Below are positions 50,226 through 63,053 of a stretch of DNA of 64,000 nucleotides, one piece after another (the stretch's first letter is position 1; each line of letters starts with the position of its first letter). The translations under genes and the position numbers were made by a program. The stretch is from Stenopsyche tienmushanensis. Taxonomy: Eukaryota; Arthropoda; Insecta; Trichoptera; Stenopsychidae. The notes below the pieces were generated by a model. It was not told the origin of the DNA, did not search any database, and saw only the letters and a list, made by a program, of their open reading frames with translations. Where the stretch lies: positions 310,001 through 374,000 of the forward strand of contig WACJ01000549.1 in assembly GCA_008973525.1 (NCBI GenBank). The letters run 5' to 3'.

Positions 50226-53200
50226 TGGGACAACCTAATATTTTCTTAACACTGATCCTGATAAACTGGTGCCTCTTCAAGTTTAACGACTTATTGAATA
50301 ATTTGTATGACATGTATCATATCGTTTGAAAGGGTTAAGTTCAAAATAATTGTTACTTTTTTGTTCAAAGCATTTAAAAGTCAATATCGCCCATTCGTTT
50401 GCACATTTTATGTGACTTTGAATACTCTGAAGTAATTTTATTTAAAGCAATTGCATAAAATAATAATTTATTTAGATCAATAATACATTGCAAAATACAA
50501 AATCCACAGATCAAAAAGTTATGATGATTTAAAGGTGAAATTTTGGGTATTACTATTTCGACAAGCCTGACACTTAGGACATAGGGCTTATGTGTGAAGC
50601 CTAGCAAAAGACACCCCTTACTTCCTTAAAAGTTGTGTTGATCTATCCTGCACGCTTAACATCGTGTATATAAATTATTTAAATACTCGAATATTCAAAT
50701 GATTTGCCAATTTCATATTCGTTATTCGAATAGTTGCACTTTGAAATTCCCTTTGAAATTTCTAGAATATTAATTAATCGTATTTTTATCCAAGACTTTA
50801 AATATGCCTTGAATTTATCACTATTGCCAGAAATAAGTCACTGAATTTATGCAATCAAAATTTAGGCTAAATCAATTTTATACCGTAAACAAACAACATG
50901 TCAAGGAATTGCGAAACACATCTCCGGCCATTTTTATTAGAGGCAAAACAAGGAATAGTCAGAGATCAAATCGAATTGCGCGATGCATTGTGCAATATTG
51001 ATAACATCTGCGTGTAATTGACAGTTTCGTGAGAATGCTCAATTGCAACTCGACAAAGGGCAGTGTTATTAAAAATTGTATAACGTCAGGCTGGACCTGC
51101 CGCAAATGTTAATGCAAGTTAATAACCGAACACGATCAACATGCAACTCTAACATAACAATTTTTACTTCTAAAAGATCAGTTGTAACAGAAAACGAAAG
51201 TGAAGCACTCCGAATAGTTGCCGGTGAGTTGAATTCGCCCATGTCCGTGCATTCGAGCTACCAATACAATGCACATTGCAACTGCATACCGAAAGCTCCA
51301 GAGAGAGCTTAAGACCATTTTCCGACAGAAGCTGGTTGATAGCGAACTGCCTTGATATCCAATAGGATATATACAATATTAAATTCATTTAAGAATCTAA
51401 GTAGCTAAAAATGAGGGCTAAGACATTATCGATATCTATAAATGAGAGATCACATCCATATCATCTATGTCAGAGGTAGACAATATTTTTATTCCCATCG
51501 CCCACTTTTGTGTTCATCTACCAGCCACCTTGAAAAAGAGTTGAATAATTAGGATTATCAGTGTGATTAATATGAATGATCAATGTTATTGATGATTTTT
51601 TAATAAATACGTTTTACATATATTTTTTAAAAGAAATATATATCTATAAGTAAAATTTGTTAGATTTCTGGAATGCACACTATATTTTTTTATGAACCTC
51701 GTATAACATGAATTTACATTACACGATGTTGTCATTGTGCAAAGATCGGGCGTATTAATAGTATAGCGATCGATGACACAACTTGTGTGTAAAACGGTAC
51801 TTGGCCGATCAGAGCACGTACCATGTTTTCCGCTAATGGTTACAATCCGATGACACAGATCCCGTACCATATTTTTCCTCAACTATTAGTGACTTTCAGA
51901 AATTCTTATAAGGTTTCCAGGGGCCTGGCAAAATTTATCTACTTAATCGAGTGACCGATATAGTGTTAAGGCTAGTAAAAATTAACCCATATTTTGTAGA
52001 TATTTTTGATCGAATGTGTGAGATAATTTAGCATGTACAAATGTAATGTGTTATATAAAACTTATAATAACATTCCAAATGGCTACCGATCCAAGATTCA
52101 TAATAATGATCTGAATAATCATTCTGTACTATTTCTTTATGGCAAGATTGATTGCACTTAATTCATTCAGTAGTTTCAGTTTGCCCATTTATTAGGATTG
52201 CATAATTTTATGTATTCATTATTCTGCAATAAAAAATATTGAACAATTTTCATCGTGCAGAAATTTAGTTTAATCACATATCGACTTTAATTGTGTACAA
52301 ATATACATTTTTACTTTTAGAAATTTATGCGCATGCGCATATTCTGCTTTGTATTATGTGTGATGATTAAATTGTTTCTGTTTTTATAAAACATTTTTTT
52401 TTGAGTCATCATCGCAATGTTTGAGAAGTGCTGATGAATAAGGCTGAGAAACATTTCTAGAGTAAAGCAACTTCAACATCATGACTTAAATGCGTATCTA
52501 CGACCCCCATTTTCCCTCAAAACTTATGAAACGCTCAAAATTTGGAGAGAATGGTCACATGGTTTCCGTGTCCAACCGGTCCGAATTTTGGACCGCTACA
52601 ACCATGAATGGATCTCTCGACTTGTTGGCTACGATGAAAGTATAGAAAATAAGACTGTTGGCTCCAGATCTTTATTATCATGCTAAAATAAAAACCACAC
52701 TTACAATTATGATCTATACTGTGAGAAAAATGAAATCATAACGAAGAAGCGGTTATCTCGCATATAATATCTTCAATACTGATAAAAATACATATACTTA
52801 TCCCATGTTTTATTAATGTTATTTGGATGCTGAATAAGATTTTTTTGAGTGTGTAATTTTAAAATGACAAGGGCATTCATTTCGGTTATCATGAAAAATT
52901 GCATTAAATACATTGATTTCTCTATGCTCGTTATAACCGAACTTGACCACATGTTGTCTATTTTTATTGCATACTAATGAATAATTTCTAGAAATAGCTA
53001 TATTCAATTTGAAATAGTCAATAGGTGCATATTTATGAGATTGTAAAAAAATATATCGTTCGATATTCGGTTGAATCATCAACAATAAAAAACAGTGGCA
53101 GTGAGATTATGTCAAGCATTTCTCTGATTTTCGGAGAATCGCTCAATTGATTCAGTAGTGAATAATGTGAACTAAATCAATCCACTTTTCTAAATCGCAC

Positions 53201-54657
53201 ACAACGCCCCTAGCCATAAATTATAGCACTGAAAGCTGATTCTTCGATAGAAATCTGTCAATGTTTACAAGACTTGGGAAATCACCACATATGTAAGCGG
53301 TGCTTTATTCCCGATTATACAACACCCGATAAACTATCAGTTACAAAACGAGCTATTCATTTATATAATGCAGAGCAAAATTGAAGTACACATGTGAATG
53401 ATGGACGTCAAAATTACACGCAACAAAGCCTTTTGCATGACGCGGTATCAATAAGCGATCAATCACGAATCGATCCATTACGTCTCGACAATCTGCCATA
53501 TTATTATTCAAAGACCAATACCAAGTGCAAAAGTTAAGAAAAACAATTAGTACGATCTATCACAATCATCATGCACCTCGCCCGAGAGCATTTTCATTTC
53601 AATTGTACAAGAACAACCGAAGGTTGTACATACGTATGAAAAAATACAATAATAACAGCTCTTACTGTTGCGTTGACCTTCTTGCGTACTCATATTTTCG
53701 ATTTATCTCTCGATTTTGACGAGATCAATTACAGTTTACGTCTTGGCAAAAAGTCGTATTCTTCAGCAGCTGGGGAACTAATCGACATCAAAACTATAAT
53801 TAAGCTCTATCAGATCCGAGCCATAAGAGATAATCAAGAATTTGGTCGATGGTTAACTTTTTTGTCGAAGAGATCTAATTCGGATCTTATTCTACATGAA
53901 CTAGATCCTGTGATGCATTAATTGCATTCATGATATAAATCAAAGAGCGTCAAAATACTTTCAATTAAGAGCACATTAAGAGCTTGATCATAAAAAGCAA
54001 GCAAGACATTTTTCTATTCATATTGATCCAATTTCAAATGCTGTTTTTCAAACAAGCATTTTGTATGTTGAAATGAACACCTTGAATAGAATAAATGTAG
54101 TGTGTATTATTTTACCTAAATTACATCTTGAATTTACACTTAAATTCTGGTTGTAATAATATTTGTAAGTAACATATGAACATAAACGAAATTAATCGTT
54201 TAAATGATAAATAAGTCTTAATTTTTAATAAACTAATTTTTGATTTAGTAAAATGATTGCACAATTATAATGATAATATTCTTAAAGAATGTCTCTGTAT
54301 GCATTTCCATGCAAAGCTAGTTTACATTTTTTTTTCTAAATCGGACCTATAGTGGTTTTTCTTTACTGTTTGAATATACAATAGTATGATTAGCATGAGA
54401 TTATTTAAAAATAATTCATAGGCCGGAGAAGATTTATATGAGTGAATAGTGAAAATGTCAATATTTTAATAATCTTCGAATATCAACCCCCATATATGAC
54501 CCTGCCCGACTTCAGTACACGTACTTAAGCCCTTATTTAGTAATTGAATTAATTTACAATTATATTTAATAAGCAGATTTAAAATAAATATTCTAAGATT
54601 AGATTAATAAAAAATATACTTAGCTCGCGGGCTTAGTAATAATTTTTTAAATAATTT
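50226..54657. other. Gene desert
   Basis: Small GC-balanced patches near 51060-51310 and 51720-51860 carry short frames with no recognisable product. A reversed TTAACCCTTTC end is at about 50327-50337. Confidence 0.35.
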
Positions 54658-55080
54658 TAACCTGTATGATAGTATGGTCGCCTATTTGCGAGCGAATTTC
54701 AGTGATCCAGGGAGGGGCATTCTTACATATTGAGCTCGGAGCTCGGAGTATTTTGTACGTTGAGCTTGGAGAGAAATTTATATATTGCGTACATCGTACG
54801 TTGTGTAGATAGAATAATGAGAATACCAAAGTCAAGTGTACCTTTTCTGTGCCCAAAAAGATTGATTTGGATTTGGTTTTTTTTGTACAGCCCTGGGATC
54901 GCATGGACATATCAGTGTATGGCCCAGTTAGCAGGGCAGCCGGTCACAATGTGTTATTATTTATTCACAGAGATATTATGTGTGTTGCGCCACACCTGGT
55001 GATACTTGCTCTGATGAAGAGTGGGGCCGCCTAGCCAAGACCTTCGCCCGGGCGGGCCGCCTTTTCGGTACGGAAAGAGA
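54658..55080. repeat. Left end of another TTAA family member
   Basis: TTAA is followed by CCTGTATGATAGTATGGTCG and TATTTGCGAGCGAATT, the same inverted end as at 22073, and then by a CATTCTTACATATTGAGCTC stretch shared with 38690. The matching right end was not found. GC-rich sequence near 55020-55060 (CGGGCGGGCC) may belong to it. Confidence 0.55.
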
Positions 55081-55499
55081 AAGTGCATATTGTTGCTATC
55101 CGTAATAGGATCGAACTACACCTTGTTTAATAAACATCTCATACTTCATATTGTAATTAGATATTAAAAAAACACAATCATCAAGAATAGTCAGAAATTG
55201 ATAACAAAACACTTAACATTTACATAGATATACGCCCAAGTATTTTATTATGTATAATAATATATTTAAATACGCATATTAGTATGTAAATCTTTGTAAG
55301 TATTTGAAAAATAGAAATTTAAAAAAGATGTGTTATTATAAAATGTAATATATTTTGATTATGCGTAAAAAAAAATAGTCATAGAAAATGAAAAAAATTA
55401 AAATAGATAGAATCTCTCGAAAGAATCATCATTGTCGTTACTTTGTAATCAGCTTATACTTTTCACAAGAAGTCAAACTTGCTCTAAAATTTGCCAATT

Positions 55500-55620
55500 C
55501 ACAGCCTCCCAGAGCCCCCAAGCCCTGGGGGCCGGACCTCTCAGCCGCCCCTGACTCGGAGCTCCCCAGTCGGGTTTTGGTATAAAAGCCTCATGGACCG
55601 ATCCCAAAAGCATCATTCGT
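55500..55620 (+). promoter_or_regulatory. Core promoter of the cuticle gene
   Basis: TATAAAAG at 55581-55588 lies 67 bases before the ATG. An initiator-like CATCATTC at 55611 is at the expected distance of about 30 bases. Directly upstream, 55500-55575 is very GC-rich for this window and includes a hairpin with arms GCCCCCA (55514-55520) and TGGGGGC (55526-55532). Confidence 0.7.
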
Positions 55621-55647
55621 TTGTGATCTTCAATCAAACAAACTACA

Positions 55648-56742
55648 ATGGCATTCAAGGTACGCCGCAATGTGATATTAATCGTTGGTGCAAATGTCAA
55701 GTGTTAGCATTTAACACTTTGCTCTGAAGTCACGCCTGAGTGGAATAAAAATATTGTGCTCTAAAACGATATGTGTTTTATAATCTATAATCTATTCCTC
55801 TTTTTCAGCTTGTCGTCCTTTGCGCCGTTCTGGCTACCGCCAGAGCTGGTCTCCTTGCTGCACCAGCTGTAGCTCACTATTCATCAGCTCCTGCTGTATC
55901 TTCCGTATACTCTTCGGTAGCTGCCCCAGTATTGACTAAAGCCGCATATGCTGCTCCAGCCTATGCTTCATATGCTTCTCCAGCCTATGCATCATATGCT
56001 GCTCCAGCTGTCCACTCTTATGCCGCTCCAGCTGTACACTCTTATGCCGCTCCAGCTGTCCACTCATACGCTCCTGGACCAGTCGTGACCAAGGCTATCG
56101 CTAGCCCTGTCGCCTATGCTGCACCAGCTTACTCTTCATACGCTGCCGCCCCAGCCGTAGCTCACTACTCTTCCGCCCCAGCTGTATCCTCAGTCTACTC
56201 TTCAGTCGCCGCCCCAGTCATCGCTAAAGCCGCCTATGCCGCTCCCGCTTATGCCTCATACGCCGCCCCAGCTGTCCACTCATATGCTGCCCCAGCTGTA
56301 CACTCATATGCCCCAGCCGTAGCCGCCTATGCCGCCCCAGCTTATGGCCATCATGCCATCGGATCATCCCAACAGAGCACCATCCGTTCTTTGGATGGAA
56401 ACTCAGCCGTATCCCACTACTCCAAGGCCGTCGATACCGCTTTCTCCAGCGTCCGCAAATACGACACCCGCATCACCAACGACGCTAAAGTAGTCGCTCC
56501 AGTCGTAGCCGCCTACTCTCATGCCCCAGCCGTAGCCACCTACGCCGCTCCAGCCGTACACTCATACGCCGCTCCAGCCGTAGCCACCTACGCCGCTCCA
56601 GCCATTCACTCCTATGCTGCTCCAGCCGTAGCAGTCTTACGCCCACGCCGCTCCAGTCCTCAAATCAGCCGTCGCTTACTCCCCAGCCTCCGTCGTGTCC
56701 CACGCTTCCTTCTCTTCCGTCGGAGCCAACTACGGATGGTAA
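55648..56742 (+). CDS. Retinin-domain cuticle protein (AAPA/YAAPA-rich), 3' end frameshifted
   Basis: A secreted structural cuticle protein. Exon 1 (55648-55659) codes MAFK, then a 149-base GT-AG intron, then exon 2 from 55809. This layout, with a tiny first exon, is usual for insect cuticle genes. Residues 1-17 form a signal peptide ending ATARA. The body is built of [18 protein letters not shown] and similar repeats, with a conserved block near residues 189-231 (STIRSLDG ... [19 protein letters not shown]) resembling the retinin C-terminal domain. At about 56634 one extra base shifts the frame: the literal frame goes to 56762 with a basic tail, while the shifted frame gives more repeats and the usual GANYGW end with a stop at 56740-56742. 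Restored length would be about 314 residues. Confidence 0.88.
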
Positions 56743-56920
56743 TTCCCCTTCTAAGTCATAGATAAGTCCTTTAATCTTCCAATATTTCCTCTTATAATGC
56801 AACAACCAAAATCCGACACTTGCGAAATGATACAGAACAAAAAGCTTGAATGCGTTTAAATATTCATAAAATACTCATCAGTTTATTTTATTTATATTTA
56901 AGTTATTTATTATACTATAA

Positions 56921-56926
56921 AATAAA
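56921..56926 (+). terminator. Polyadenylation signal of the cuticle gene
   Basis: AATAAA about 180 bases after the expected stop, in strongly AT-rich sequence; the first clear signal downstream. Confidence 0.5.
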
Positions 56927-58859
56927 TTTAATATAAAATTATCACATTTTTTATTACATCACCGTTTCGATCATCAATTTGGCAAATATTCAAATTGACA
57001 ATAACAAAAAGAAAAACAATATCATTGATTTCACTATAAAATCATAATTTGTATTGATTTTTTCCATCTAATTACATGGATCAAAGTTTGGCATATATTT
57101 CAGTGAACAAAATAGATCCTGTATAATTATATTTTTGTTCGCACCGTGAGCAATTGAGATGATCGTGTGGAGAATTCTTTTGAAAAGTCGATTTATCTTG
57201 AGATTTATGTGATGATCACATTGGGTAAAAAATTGCATGCGCATGCTTGCATTTAGAAATTTAAATTAAAAATACATACACATTAACCGATTATTCAAAA
57301 TATATTTTGAAAATCTGTGGCTTTATAAGTAATATAATCAAATAAAGCTATGGTAGTATTCTTATTGCACTCAATGCATATAAGGCAAGCAATAATTGCT
57401 AGCAATCAAATCGTTATACAATTAAAGCTTCGTCTATGCAGAAAGTAATATGAGAGAAAGGACATTTCAAATTCAATTAAAATTTTCGATAAAAATCCTA
57501 CCAAAAAAGGGTATATGATTCAATTTAAAAAATAATTCTAACCAATATGCTTTCTAACAACCTGGTTACTCCAAGAAAAATGCAAAGGACATTAATCACA
57601 TATCGTACATGTGCATTATTTTGACATGCTGCTATTAAAATGCTATGCAATAATGAAATGCAGTTTAATGCAATTTTCATAAAGTCGTACAATGTTTTGA
57701 CAAATACGATTAACCTCATGTTCTTTTTATTCGACGCTAAAGTCGTAAAACGCCATAATGGCTCTATTACAAATTCACTCGAGTTATAAATTAATTCCAT
57801 GGCTTTTTTTCACGGCGTGTGAAAAATCACATTGGAAAATATTGCAGATCCAAACGGTCCATTATTCATTGATTTTGCATCATGTTGCATTTATTTAATG
57901 GTAAAAATTAATGATCGCGCCTTATTAAAAAAAATGACAGAGACATCTATCAGAGAGAAAGCAATCGTTTTAGAATGGTGCTGTTTGTATATTTAATAAA
58001 TTATAAAAATTCAATCGATATTTTCAATGCAGATGTGAAATATTTTAATGGACCATATGAACGGCCATGTACCATGACATTTGGTTTATTGTAATGAGAT
58101 TTTGGCGTATTTTCCAGTGTTTAAAATTCTCTGAATCCTTTTGTGTTTCTTTGTGTATAGCACTGTTATGCATGAATAATTTATATTGTATTATTACAGG
58201 ATATTTTTGCGAATGGGAATAAATCTCATTTTTGGAATGCTCATTGTATTCGTGTCAGTTTTTAATATTCATATCCATATTTCAAAAGCGCTTATATTTC
58301 CACAAAAAAAAACATTGGCAATATGTAATTTTAATATTTAGAAGTAAAGTCTTCAAATTGACTTTGGAAAATAAAAATGGATCTGAATGTTGAAAGTTGT
58401 ATTTCTATATTTTAAAACATTTTACAGTCGCACCAATATAATTTACATATATACATAATAATAATTCATATAAAAATCATAATTATAATGAGTTTGCATA
58501 AAATTAATTTGCATTTACATAAAAACGATGATTAATCTGTCTTTTTTGTTGCACATTTATTTATTCTACCCTTAAACAATTCTTTTAATTTTTAAGTTAA
58601 AAAATCTTTAAGGGATGTTTATTTAAAAAAAAACAACATTTAAATGAAAATTTGATGAAATAAGCAATAGAAATGATAAATTACAGCAAACATTTTTTAA
58701 GATTTAAATACCACCTTATTTCGGTTGACAGACACCGGTGGCTGCCATGGGGTGTGTTAATACTTTGCGTATAGGTTACAAATAATAAACATACATTTTG
58801 ACTTATATATATTTTCATAGAACGAAGAGAAAGTTATAAACCTCGAAGTTTAAGGGACG
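56927..58859. other. 3' flank of the cuticle gene, no gene seen
   Basis: AT-rich; no second cuticle gene, although such genes are often clustered. Confidence 0.4.
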
Positions 58860-59245
58860 AAAAACATTATCTTGGAACAATGGTCAAGTTGTACGAAGGC
58901 TATATAGGTTGAATATAAGTTGTCCTGAATTACACTCTTGTTTTCAAGCCATTTCATGGTGACATCTAAACACTGAAGGGCTTCAGAATGTGTAGGGCCA
59001 ATATCTTGCCCTTCAAAAATCTCTTCTTCGTCTTCTCGACCTTGTTCTTCTTAGGCAGATATTTCTTTAATTATTTCCTCATCATTCAAAATTTGGAATC
59101 CAGGATCGTTTGCATTGCAGTTTAACCACTCGGTTACATCTTCTTCGCGGCATTTGGCACATATAGAAATTTGTGCTATTGCTTGCCCACTGTCTTCAAT
59201 ATCAGGTTCTACCGCATCACTGGAACTTACTAAAGGTCTTTTCAA
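58860..59245 (-). pseudogene. Tigger/pogo-type transposase C-terminal remnant
   Basis: On the minus strand, one frame with a single stop reads an acidic C-terminal region: EEDVTEWLNCNANDPGFQIL followed by NDEEIIKEISA, a stop at about 59051-59053, a very acidic stretch (REDEEEIFEGQD), then HSEALQCLDVTMKWLE. The WLNC..NDPGFQ.L.DEEI pattern and the later ALQ.LD..MKWLE helix are typical of Tigger and jerky-like transposases. The catalytic DDE core is not found upstream, so only the tail survives. Confidence 0.75.
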
Positions 59246-62200
59246 AAAAAATAATCATGATTTTTTCAAATTTAAAATTTTTCATCTGCTGCGATGTACC
59301 AATTTTCTTTTAAATTCATTTTCCACTAATGGACGCCATGACGTAATGATAACAATCGATGGCAATCACCGATGGGTGCCACGGCACGATACATGTCAAT
59401 TTTGCCAATTATTTACAATATTCATCGAGGTTTATTATTTCATTTGATTCTAAACGGTAACTTAATATCTCATCAAACACATAACGTGAGCTTTTTCTGA
59501 TACAATTATCCTTAGGTGTCAAAAATGATACTTATCCACGGGTTGATCAGTATGGTTTTTTTATTAAAATCTGATCAAAAAATGGTTTCGTTTTATGTCT
59601 GACATACAGATTTTCAGATAGTCAACTTATCCGATATGTATGATACTTATTATATGTTCATTAACAAGTATCTGCATTTACCATGACTCGGAGTTATTCG
59701 TCATCAATTTGATTGGGTCATAGTTCATCTTCAAGGGATGAATTCCCAAAACGAAACTTGTTAAAGCACTCACAAAACCTTTAAGTTTTCACAAGAATTT
59801 CAATGTACATTGAATAAATATTATTAAATCGAAAGTTGCATTGTTTACTTTTTGAGTGCATACAACAAATGTTGCAGCAAATTTATCTTTATCTCGACCA
59901 TTTACAACATTTTTGGGGATTGATATATGACCGTAATTGAGGCCAAATCAGACAGAAAAAATATATTACAAAAGAGTTTCAAGACGAAATACAAGAATTT
60001 ATAAATACACCATTTGTAAAAAAATATCGTTTAAATAGCTACAACCTTCGCAATAAATCAAAATTATCATTGTTTTAAATTCAATATTTATTACCAATGG
60101 CGAAAAATGTATATACATAGACCTTAAATCGTCGCTAAAGCTTTAAATGCTCTAAATTGGCTGAAATGTTGATTAGAAAGGCTTTATATAACGAGATCTG
60201 ATTATAATGCGAGAGCATCGATCGATTGATTGAACGTGAAAGCTATTTGATAAACGCGTGTGAATTTTAAATGATACATTTACAGGGATGAATTTCACCC
60301 TTGTCACTTTCCGTTTCCGTTTCACTTTCCGTGACGTTCATGACAAATTTGCCCTACCGCGCCTATATAGTATAATAAGTTTCACCTCCAAAATATCTTA
60401 TTAATGCATTAGAATCAATAAAATAAACCGTCAAGTCATCAATAAAATCAATTTTATAAATAAGGAAAATTTTGTATACAACAAAATTTGAATTTACTTT
60501 TTGTCTTCTCGTGTGTCAAATGAGTTTTTGTAGCCTTCATTTTTCGATGAAGGTTCTATTTTTTATCACAATTTTGTTATTTTTTATACGACCACGAAGT
60601 GTGCTATTCATTGTCTTGTCTTCTGACAACTTTTAAAACACGCTACATATTGCAACATACATTTATTTTCAATGTTATAAATACAGTTTGAAACAAAGAA
60701 TTTCGATATCGTAATTGGTGTGTGAACATTTTAGCATCGTAGTTAAAAAAAATGTCAAGATTGTATGATCTCAAAATGAGGTTCTTTACAAAAGGAAAAT
60801 TATCAACACTATTGAATGATTTTTAGCGATTTTATGGAACGTAGAAGATTTCATGGTCGGTTATTCTTCTGAGTTTTTGCAACAATTGCTAATTACGCCG
60901 ATATTCATTTACACCATTTAGGCCAAAATAACGATTTGAACTCTCGCAATGTTGAGCATGCAAATATGATTAAAAAAATCGACTGTTAATACATTAAGTG
61001 CTTTTCGTCATTCGAATGCATTAGTTTATACAACATGAACCGAAACTATTAAGCGATAGAACGTGTGACATGGATATAGAAATGCGTGACAGAGAGGAGC
61101 ATGATGAATGACGTATTGTCCTCTTATGTCACAAATGTCACTCTGACAATGGACCAAAATGATTGAATACCATGTGCTCAATGACGCCAACAAAAAATAA
61201 TAAAAATTAACGAAAGGCGAACATGATCCAATTGCGTACATCACCAAATTTGCGAGGAGAAAGGTCTCAGGAGGATCTCTTCATAGAACCATTAAAATAG
61301 TTACGCAGATTCCATTAATTCTTTCGACATTTATGGAAGTAACCAGTTAATCTGATCAGCTGATTTATGATGCGAGCAATGCGTGATGATGGACTCCATC
61401 ATGAGAAGTCTGTGATCAACAGTTGTATAATATGATAATGTTTACGTACTTAACGAGTATATCGACTGCGAATAAGGTTCTAACACTGCGTGCAGAATAA
61501 TGCGGTTTTTTGCTAGAAGTGCTGACAAAAATGTATGCAATTTTCAACATGCTGCAATTACATAAGATCGTTCGCTTATTAATTAGGCGATTTGCAATGA
61601 GTTTTCACGATTGACATATAAAAACTCTAACACCTAGGGATCTATTCCGCATGTTTGTCTGCACTAGAACATAGCAGCAACTGGGTCAACTAAACAATAC
61701 TTGCGCACTTTAAAAGTGCATAATTAACCATATTTTTATTCAATAGTCATGAAATAGACTAGATTGATCAACAATTAATTATAGAAACACCTCCTGCTTC
61801 CAATAGACCCAGATATATCACATGTCGACTGCTTCCATTTATAAACTTAGATAAAATACAATGGATGCATTAAGGCCAATCTAATAAGCAAATCAATTTA
61901 ATCTGTTTTTGACATTATATATTGTACCACCCAGTTACATATTTATACGCCATTTATCCTCCTGCATAAACATTTGGAAAATAATCCGATTAATAAATAA
62001 TTTCAGTCTTCGAACTCAATCTCCTTTTGGTGACTAAAGTGATACATTGATCGTTTAAAATGTGCTTGCATATGCGTAGAATTTTAATTAATTCATATTG
62101 AGGGCTGTAATATTATAATCTTATTTAAAAACCTTATGATCATTAACCCAATAAATATTGCTAAAAATAAGAACAAATTTTGGAAAAATAAAATTAGTAA

Positions 62201-62959
62201 ATTTAGTAAAATCAAACTGAATTTACATATTTATTTAGCATAAACGTATACAAATGATCAATAAAATATTATTTTCAGGAACGGCAAAGTTTTTTGTTAT
62301 AAAAACTTATACTTTACCATCAGTGAAGATTAATTTTCAATAATAAAAGTACATTTGCAGCAGTAAATGCTTTCATATTATATGACATGAAGCATTAATT
62401 TTAAATTATTCCACTTTCTTATTTACTTTAGATATGATGGCGAGACATTAGAATAATGGTTGATAGATAAGGGACACGATAAAAAAATTGATATTTCAAG
62501 TGGGCTGGCATTTTTATGCACAAAATGCATAAAAATTATTTGAATATAAAAATATGTGCATACAAATTTTAGCTGTCAACTTGATTTGAAAACAATTTTT
62601 ATGCATGTTTTGATCCGTTATAACTAGTTAATAATTATTGTTTTAATGATATTTTAGTTAAATATAATATTGATGAAATCTTTATAAAATTTATTGAATA
62701 AAATCGTTAAACGTATTTTTTTGTGTATAAAATTGAAGGGATTAAATGCACAGACCTGTGCGAACCGTATTTATAGGGTTAAGGCAAATTTTTGGGTAAT
62801 GATTGGAAAAATTTTAAGGGCTGCATGTATGTTTGAAAGCTCTAAAAGTCAGTCAGTATTGGTTTGTTAATAAATATGTATGTTGGTAACAAATTTACTA
62901 TAAAATGTAAATATAACTGTCTAATCTATGTATACATATCTGTTTTTCAAATTGTTATA
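59246..62959. other. No gene seen
   Basis: AT-rich, short chance frames only. Just upstream of the Tigger tail (59250-59460) no further transposase can be read. Confidence 0.4.
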
Positions 62960-63053
62960 TTAACCTTTCCCTACCGGTGATGTATTTACTACACCTCGAC
63001 TCTAATAATGGGAATATCGATATGAAATATAATAGACACGGAGTTCAGAATTT
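62960..63053. repeat. Dispersed repeat, copy 2
   Basis: Matches 40410-40499 in the same direction from TTAA onward (GGGAATATCGATATGAAATA identical). The flanks are unrelated. Confidence 0.75.

Noticed and set aside
55932..56765. Cuticle protein read from within exon 2 as a 277-codon gene
   Set aside because: The signal peptide and true ATG lie upstream across an intron; position 55932 is an internal TTG codon.
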